DNA from: Corella eumyota
Lineage: Eukaryota > Chordata > Ascidiacea > Phlebobranchia > Corellidae
Reading direction: 5' to 3'
DNA length: 64,000 nt
Assembly (NCBI GenBank): GCA_963082875.1
Contig: OY720101.1
Location: 12,857,671-12,921,670, forward strand
A program made the position numbers and the translations under genes. This document shows positions 62,760 through 64,000 of the stretch, piece by piece (position 1 is the stretch's first letter; each line of letters starts with the position of its first letter). The notes beneath the pieces are model-generated. The model worked only from the letters and a program-made list of their open reading frames with translations. It was not told where the DNA came from and ran no database searches.

Positions 62760-63730
62760 ATGGTTTTTGAAAATTCAATATTATCACCCCGGGAAAGTGG
62801 AAACTTTATTTATCGTCACAGCAAAGATGTTAAAATTAACGAAAAAGCAATCCAAGATGCAGCAATATTGGTAGCTGAGTCTTTTCACAGAGGGGAAACC
62901 ACTCTCACAACTTGGAAAGAGCATTTACTACATCCAAAAGTAAGTTAAAAAAAACATTTTTAAACTCTTTGTTTGTAAAAAAAGTTGTAAACCTAATCAT
63001 TTTTGGATGAAATATTTTTGCATGTGATTTAAAGTTTATTTAACAACCTACAATTTAAACCATTTATTTTTATATATTTTTACCTAAATTCCAAATTGTG
63101 AAAAGGCCTTAACAGTAGAGTTACCTAATTGTTATCTCAACCCAGCCAGCCCTTTGTTGTCTTGACAGTTAAACATATAACTAACCTAATAAAAGTGTCT
63201 GATTTTAAAACTGCTGATTGACTTATGACGATTAATAAGAGTCTTTACACTTACAATTTATTCAAAAAGTACTATAGCAAAGCATCAGTGGGGATCGAAC
63301 ACAGAATCTTGGGTAGTAATACAAATTGATTAAGGCCATTTTTTCTGTTTTAATAGCACTACCTATGTGTACTTGATTTTTAAAACTTCTTACTTTATGT
63401 TTTTTTTTTTTTTAAAGGTTGCTAATGAAGATGCAATTGATTTTATATTTGCGGTCGACACTTTAAATTTCTCTTTTTGGCCTGACGCAGCCAATGAAAA
63501 ATACAAGGTAAAAGTTTTTACCCTAAATTTTATGAAACCATTTTGTTTGTAATTTTTAAACCATTTTTATTTTTAAGGTTTTATATAATGGTGAATTATA
63601 TACTGGTTACTGGTCTTTAGTTGCAGCCATTTTGAGAGCAAAAGGTGAAGGGAAACCAATAACTAATCCAACTTTCATGGAAAATGTTGAAATGAAGGAA
63701 CTTAAAAACATTTTCAGAACTGATTCGGAG
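62760..63730 (+). CDS. QNG1: QNG1, queuosine 5'-phosphate N-glycosylase/hydrolase (5' part)
   Basis: Salvage enzyme that frees queuine from queuosine 5'-phosphate so that tRNA-guanine transglycosylase can use it (family formerly DUF2419; human C9orf64). Visible exons are 62760-62939, 63418-63507 and 63578-63730, all phase 0, together 141 codons. The gene runs past the window end after a GTAATT donor at 63731. Family landmarks in order: LSPRESGNFIYRHSKDV near the start, DAIDFIFAVDTLNFSFWPD (exon 2; the VDTLNFSFW block is the family signature and its Asp lies in the active-site region of the known structures) and LYTGYWSLVAAILRA (exon 3), then KNIFRTDSE. The C-terminal half is not in view, so intactness cannot be judged. 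Intron 1 contains a degraded SINE (about 63090-63320). It follows MCM8 by 226 bp on the same strand. Confidence 0.92.
63090..63320 (-). mobile_element. Degraded SINE family A, reverse, in QNG1 intron 1
   Basis: 'gtgaaaaggccttaacagta', 'atctcaacccagccag' and an inverted box-B-like 'agtggggatcgaacacag'. The order is right but similarity is low. Confidence 0.45.
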
Positions 63731-64000
63731 GTAATTTGAACAACAACTTTTTTTTATTTGATTAGTTTTTGTTCAAATTTTTTTTTATCGATTTTTACTT
63801 TTTCAGACATTTATTTTTACTAATTGATTGCTTGACTTACAGACTGCATTTTATTTGTCAATATGGTCACAATTTGCAACTAACATTTTCCAATAATAAA
63901 TTACTTGCTTTTCAGATATAACAGTAATTTTTTTATTTTAATGTCTTTTAAACTGGACACACATTTATATACATATGGATTATAATTATATACTTTTAAT
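63731..64000 (+). other. QNG1 intron 3 (to window end)
   Basis: AT-rich sequence after the exon 3 donor. No exon or repeat is seen before the end. Confidence 0.45.

Overview
The window is nuclear DNA from an AT-rich, intron-rich animal genome. Every gene is compact, introns are mostly 50-800 bp with GT-AG ends, and gaps between genes are small. The gene set (PRC1, ZP-domain membrane proteins, a classical calpain, ASIC-type channels, PAXBP1, MCM8, QNG1) is metazoan. Together with the short introns, the very AT-rich spacers and the many tRNA-derived SINEs it looks most like a tunicate of the Ciona type. That assignment is an inference; no species-diagnostic sequence was checked. All exon models were built by hand from reading frame, splice signals and phase. 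In every multi-exon model the phases close exactly.

Region 1 (1-26.6 kb): a small four-exon gene of unknown function (642-1688), then PRC1 (2692-6746, with an optional extra 3' exon to 7637). PRC1 is followed by an opposing ZP-domain membrane protein gene (8359-12929, minus) and by a plus-strand three-exon remnant holding only the 3' end of another ZP gene (14481-14970). From PRC1 intron 3 onward this block is tandemly duplicated with an offset of about 11.7 kb. The second copy (about 15.6-26.6 kb) has a 5'-truncated, broken PRC1, a second intact ZP gene (20093-24679) and a second ZP 3' remnant (25444-25932). The PRC1 3' exons are almost identical between copies while exons 5-6 have diverged by several percent, which suggests gene conversion.

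Region 2 (26.9-40 kb): a classical calpain of more than 20 exons with two alternative first exons, a 38-bp x ~22 minisatellite in intron 3, two in-frame microexons in the linker before the EF-hand domain, and an intact Cys-His-Asn triad.

Region 3 (40-50 kb): two tandem minus-strand ASIC/degenerin sodium channel genes (41149-44477 and 45767-48978), each of nine exons. Similar CACGTG-bearing segments lie upstream of both.

Region 4 (50-64 kb): an intronless single-pass membrane protein of unknown family (50228-50878, minus) with a hairpin in its 3' UTR, a tRNA-Ala(AGC)-like gene, then a same-strand series: an intronless PAXBP1 (52267-54618), MCM8 (54941-62533, 17 exons) and the start of QNG1, the queuosine-nucleotide salvage glycosidase (62760 to the window end). 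The spacers of 322 and 226 bp and the acceptor-like tracts before the MCM8 and QNG1 starts would fit the trans-splicing or operon organisation known in tunicates, but this is unproven.

SINEs of at least two tRNA-derived families, plus a third short repeat, account for much of the introns and spacers. I saw no retrovirus-like element, CRISPR array or recognisably new multi-gene system. The most notable things are the duplication with converted and decaying parts, the duplicated PRC1 3' exon, the conserved GC-AG intron in the ZP genes, and the paired upstream elements of the ASIC genes.
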